In this document: positions 59,847 through 64,000 of the stretch, in pieces
How the letters are laid out: every line of letters begins with the position of its first letter
Numbering within the stretch: position 1 is the first letter of the stretch
NCBI GenBank assembly: GCA_029255685.2
Contig: CM055317.2
Coordinates: 22,080,501-22,144,500, forward strand
Direction of reading: 5' to 3'
DNA: 64,000 nt
DNA from: Silene conica
Lineage: Eukaryota; Streptophyta; Magnoliopsida; Caryophyllales; Caryophyllaceae
Position numbers and translations under genes: made by a program
Notes under the pieces: generated by a model
Databases searched by the model: none
Seen by the model: only the letters and a program-made list of their open reading frames with translations
Told to the model about the DNA's origin: nothing

Positions 59847-60421
59847 TATGGATAACAGTTCAGAATTGTAGGTTGTTGGCAGTAATGAATCAACAGGTGA
59901 AACTGAACCTGTTGGGAACATTACTGCAGTGCAAGTTGAATAAGTTCATAATGCAGTGCAAGTTGAAGAAACACAACAAAACTTTGTTATTGACATGTGT
60001 GTAGATGAAGAAAATGCATGAAACAAAGGCAGACTCCTTTTTGTTTAAACCATCAGCAGTCAGTAGCAAAAAAAACCAACAGTCCAGGCCATATTTTGTG
60101 TGAAATAGCAGCAATTAGTAGCAGAAAAATACAGTTCATAGACTCTTTTTGTTAAAAAAAAGGCAGCAATCAGAAGCAAAAAAAACAACACGCCATATTT
60201 TGTGTCAAGCAGGAACAATATGAAGCTATGAACGAAGTTTCAGAACATATTTTGTAAAAACCAGCAGCAGTCAGAAGCAGTAAAATAACAACATCATCAA
60301 TCAGTACAAAATGTTACAGTTCAGAGATTCTTTTTTGTAAAAACCAATAGCAGTCGGAAGCAAAAAAAACAACAAGCATGCTTAATCACTTCTAATTCTT
60401 CAAACGGTTTGATTGTAGTGT
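59847..60421. repeat. Diffuse repeats (CAGCAGTCAGAAGCAAAAAAAAC) 3' of the mariner gene
   Basis: About five imperfect units built on GCAGYCAGTAGCARAAAAAA, CCATATTTTGTG and CAGTTCA recur between about 60050 and 60380, spaced 50-80 bp apart. TGCAGTGCAAGTTGAA is duplicated at 59925 and 59953. No coding sequence is supported. Confidence 0.6.
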
Positions 60422-61480
60422 CTAGTAGTTCTGACAACACATTGGACCTCTTTTTCTGTTGAAGAGGCCGAATAGCTCTAAAAACCCCAAATCCATAACA
60501 TTTAAATCAGGAGAATTTGGTGGGTGATGACTAAACCGAGTGTTCCATCCATCTTTTGTGGTTACCTTTCTAAAGTCTTCATCCATGTTTGTGATAGGGT
60601 CTTGCATTATCTTGTTGTATTAACACTTTTTACTGTAGTTTGCTGGCCATTTTGCGTTAAGTTGGCAACACATTCTTAAGCAACATTTCTTTTGTAATTT
60701 GTTTTGTGATAGACTCTATACATTTTGTTTCAATTGTGCTTGATGTTCTATTTTTTTACATTCTCTTAGCTGGTACCTCCATAACAAATGGCCAAATACC
60801 TAGTTTGTCATCACAAATTACTTCCTTGTTTGGACCATACTTAGGCCTAGAATAACACACGTGAACATAACCTTACTTATAAATCTTTTTGATTGCACAT
60901 ATCTATGAGGCGTTCTTTCTTTTTTCCCTACGTAAAACCTTTGACTAGGTTTTGTAATAAAAAACCATTTTTCATCTATGTGCACTACATTACTTTGATC
61001 TTTGAAAACGAACTGTTTAGTATGCATATCATATTGAAGTTGTGAAAGACAATAAATTAATCTAACAAGTTTATTCTTATCTGTTATGAGTGACTTGACT
61101 GCATTTGTATGAGACTCGATGAGCTTTGCTTTCACCCATTTGTTGACCGTGGATTGATTTACGCCCAACCCATCACTGACTGAATGATGAGTAGTTCTTT
61201 TGCTTAACTCTAGACTTTCTAGTTGATTTAGGTCAAAAGTTACTCTATTTGTCAGTTTTCTACCTTTTAGCTTGCTCTTCACATTGATGTTTTCACCTCT
61301 AACACGTTATTTCTTGGCTTGATTCTAGATATTTGTGACTGCTTTTCTGCATACCCCAAACTGTGCTGCTACTTCTGTCATTGAACCATGCTTTGGTTTC
61401 GCACCTGAACTTTTTCCTAATAAAAGATCACAGATTCTGGTTCTTTCCATATTATCCAGATTTTTTATCTTCATTTATTG
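60422..61480 (-). pseudogene. Mariner-like element (MLE) transposase, broken
   Basis: Minus-strand blocks: N-terminal helix-turn-helix NLDNMERTRICDLLLG (about 61470-61420) and MTEVAAQFGVCRKAV, then, after stops near 61300, a second HTH-like stretch SVSDGLGVNQSTVNKWVKAK, then catalytic HIDEKWFFITKPSQRFYVGK (about 60990-60930), a second catalytic aspartate in QQDNARP (about 60615) and PPNSPDLNVMDLGF (about 60520-60480). This is the DDxD layout of plant mariner-like transposases. Stops and frame changes separate the blocks, so it is inactive. Terminal inverted repeats were not found. Confidence 0.85.
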
Positions 61481-61650
61481 AGAATGTTTTTTCGATTATG
61501 CAAAGGTAAAAAAGTGAGTTTTTGGGTATATGTCGGTAAATGACTTTCAACTGTTGGTTTCTATTTATAAAACTCCATGATTTTGTGTTGGAGCTTGTGT
61601 CCTCCACATGTAGTGTGATAAACGTCATTGCACATACCCTTACACGGACA

Positions 61651-62649
61651 AGTGGGAGATTGTTGGGGCTGGTGTCCTTGACAGTTAGTACAATGACTTA
61701 CTAAATCTCTTAAAGGATCACAAGGGCATACTTCAGTATTATTATCAGTTGATCCACGTTTATCAATAACGGTTGGCTTGCTAGATAAGTTTGACGTTAT
61801 TGTCATACGGATGGCGGTGATCAACTGGTCCCTATACGTCACACCTATTGGACACGTTTGAGAGATATGAAGGTATGAAAATACAGTCACATTTATGTCG
61901 GATACGACTAAACAGTTAGTCAGAGGTATTGACTATTAAATTAGTCAATAAGATGTTGAGATTATTATTTATACGGATTAAATAATTTTAGCTAATACGG
62001 ATTACATGATTAATTCGTAAAATTAAATATAAGCAGTTATATTTAATTAAATATTGATTTCGCGTATTAATATAAACAGTTATATTAATTTGGGTAATTA
62101 TACAATATCGTAATTTTATCAGACCATTATTAATATATCGACTGCATTAATATCTGATAACACGTATGCGATTTATAATAAAAATCCCGCAAATAATATT
62201 TAGCAAAACGGGTCGAATCATGCAAAGGAATAAGGTAAGAGTGGAGAAAGCCCACCCTTACCCCAATTCGGCCGACCCACCCGAGTACTACATAAGGAGA
62301 GTCCTTCTCCTTATGTCAGGGACTGGTAATTCATAATTCTCATAATTAGGGTTTTTGAGAGCATTCTTCTCCCAAAACTCAGATCTCACATCTAAAACCT
62401 CAAAAAACTCTCCCCATATTGCAAGGCAATTGGAGAGTATTTTCTAGCACACGCGGCATCATCTCAATCAAGTCTTGGGTGCAAGTTATAGGAGGGAATT
62501 TACTTTAATTCCTGTTCTTATGCCAATTCAAGCAAGGACCCAAGGTTGTATTCTCTTCATGTTTTTATTTATCTTATGACCATATTCACAACTGTAAATT
62601 TCATTATAATCCTTCAAGTTTAGGGCGAATACATGCTTTATTCCTCGCA
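61651..62649 (+). mobile_element. Ty1/copia LTR with polypurine tract before and primer site after
   Basis: AGTGGGAGAT (61651-61660) is a polypurine tract, the LTR starts TGTTGGGGCTGG at 61661 and runs to about 62649 (CTCGCA), and TGGTATCAGAGC follows at 62652. ACATAAGGAGAGTCCTTCTCCTTATGT at about 62291-62317 is an inverted repeat next to the likely promoter and leader. About 100 bp of 3' internal sequence lies to its left, cut off near the mariner gene; the next internal region begins to its right. Confidence 0.8.
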
Positions 62650-62651
62650 AC

Positions 62652-62663
62652 TGGTATCAGAGC
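62652..62663 (+). other. Copia primer-binding site
   Basis: TGGTATCAGAGC, complementary to initiator methionine tRNA, just after the LTR. Confidence 0.85.
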
Positions 62664-64000
62664 AAAGGCCATGAAATTTTTACTTTTGTGTTTTTCATAA
62701 GTTTTATTTAAAAATTTTGAAAAAAAATCGTTTCTGTCGCTGTGTCGGTCGGTCGACCCCTAGTTGCGGTCGGTCGACCGCCTCCCGCATAGGTTTTCTG
62801 TTTTCGGCAGTTTCTCTATTGCATAATCGATCTTGTTTTTCGATTCCTGTTTACATATTGTTAATTAATCGACATTCTTGACAATATGTGAACCCTTGTT
62901 GATGTTAATTTTGATTTACTCGTTTTTAATCAAAGATAAAAAGTAAAAACTTGTTTTAATTTCAAAAGTGCAGCGTTTTGCGTTTCCAGAAACTCGTTTT
63001 TACTGTTTCGTGGTCGGTCGACCTTGTTTATGGGTCGGTCGACCTATTGTGCTGTTGCAGAAATTTTTGTTTTTGTCAGGAGGTCGGTCGACCCCGTGTT
63101 GAGGTTGGTCGACCTCGCCCCTGTAACAGACGTCGTTTTATTTTCTTTTCGAAAATAACCTTTTTTCCCATGGCCTTTAGTAATATACTATATACGGAAA
63201 TAGTATATTATTAATTTTGTGAAGCGGTTCACCCTCGTTTGATACATATTATTTTAAAACGGTTTAAGATAATGGATTATAAATTTATTAAAATTGGGTG
63301 ATTAAAACGGTATAATCACATAATTTTAATCCCGTAAGGTGGTTTGGTAAAATTTGTTAATCATAATAACAGTATTATGTCATGTATAAGTTTTAATTTT
63401 AGTTGATGCATTTTATTTATCGTCTTGTTGAATGCCTTTTTTGAATGCTTTCTATAACGTATTTAATTTTGCAAACGGTTGTAACTTAGTGTGGCCTTAG
63501 AAGATTGCGTCACCGTAATGATGGGACACAGTCTTGTTTGTAATTTTGAGATCTTGAATCTCCGTTTTGGGTTTTTGCCATGTAATTACTTTTGTATTTA
63601 AATTAGAATGTAAATAGGGTTATATTTGTAATTTAAATTAGTAATTTTGTGAAGACCAAAGACGGAGACCGGATGCTCACTCCCGCTGCAAGGACCAAGA
63701 TGGAACATCAAGACAAGCTTCTAGGGTCCAACGGTGGATTCCAAGTTGTTTTATGTTTATTTTGGTAGGATAGGCCACACTAGGACTTTTAATTATTTAC
63801 GTTTATCGCATTTATTTTATGCTTTCATCGATAATAGCTTGCATCATATTCCGCCTAAAACCAAACCACCTATAACATGCCTGAAAACTGACTCATGTAG
63901 AGGTTACGCGTTAGTTTTCTGTGACAATACAGATGTCACATGTCAATTTCAAAGCCATCACTTTATTTCATTCATTCACGCATATGCTAGTTATTAGTTC
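62664..64000 (+). other. 5' internal (leader) region of the copia element at the window edge
   Basis: Downstream of the primer-binding site, running to the end of the window. No gag start with a recognisable UBN2 domain is seen; short open frames at 62978-63214 and 63734-63997 have no family signature. It holds the GGTCGGTCGACC motif array. Confidence 0.5.
62745..63118 (+). repeat. GGTCGGTCGACC motif array in the copia leader
   Basis: Six copies of GGTCGGTCGACC or close variants, near 62748, 62768, 63012, 63032, 63082 and 63103, occur in pairs about 20 bp apart. The core GGTCGACC is a perfect palindrome. It parallels the GTCGATCGAC array at 401-513 in an unrelated LTR. Confidence 0.9.

Noticed and set aside
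61561-61890. Cys-rich 109-codon minus-strand frame resembling a zinc-binding peptide
   Set aside because: It lies antisense across the polypurine tract and the start of the copia LTR; cysteine spacing follows no known domain.

Overview
This window is nuclear DNA of a flowering plant, most likely a eudicot. It is AT-rich, has one protein-coding gene split into 21 exons with GT-AG introns, and the rest is plant-type transposable elements: Ty1/copia, Ty3/gypsy, a LARD, CACTA, Helitron, mariner, hAT-like and Stowaway MITEs, and a non-LTR insertion. An assignment to Caryophyllales is only an impression from the element families and was not tested.

Layout. 1-2498: end of a CACTA transposon whose transposase gene is split by a solo LTR. 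2499-6182: two broken copies of a replication-protein-A-like gene on the minus strand, the upstream one interrupted by a CACTA-type terminus that carries a 5S-rRNA-like segment. 6183-7720: 3' end of a minus-strand copia element. 7721-11075: intergenic DNA with a duplicated 160-bp repeat, a poly(A)-tailed insertion with a 17-bp target duplication, and Helitron-like ends. 11076-25892: the only apparently functional gene, an ABC1-type atypical kinase predicted to be plastid-targeted (706 residues), with MITEs and a SINE-like piece in its introns. 26655-27372: solo LTR. 27450-27850: fold-back minisatellite.

27.9-44.5 kb: a minus-strand gypsy element that keeps gag and protease but shows no reverse transcriptase. 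A 3.3-kb solo LTR splits its gag and itself contains a hAT-like MITE. An 8.4-kb LARD sits near the outer end of its right LTR. The solo LTR and the LARD belong to the same family. 44.5-46.4 kb: a chromovirus protease remnant and a related LTR. 46.7-50.4 kb: two opposed, nested Helitrons with another hAT-like MITE and a decayed PIF1-type helicase tail. 51.6-58.8 kb: a minus-strand copia element with most of pol but broken frames. 58.8-59.85 kb: two more MITEs. 60.4-61.5 kb: a broken mariner-like transposase. 61.6-64.0 kb: a copia LTR with a polypurine tract on one side and a primer-binding site on the other.

No prokaryotic-type system, CRISPR array, tRNA gene or organelle insertion was recognised. 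The strongest results are insertion boundaries fixed by exact target-site duplications, which give a relative order of insertions. The least explained pattern is that four unrelated LTR-element families each carry their own repeated, GC-rich, self-complementary motif in transcribed non-coding parts.
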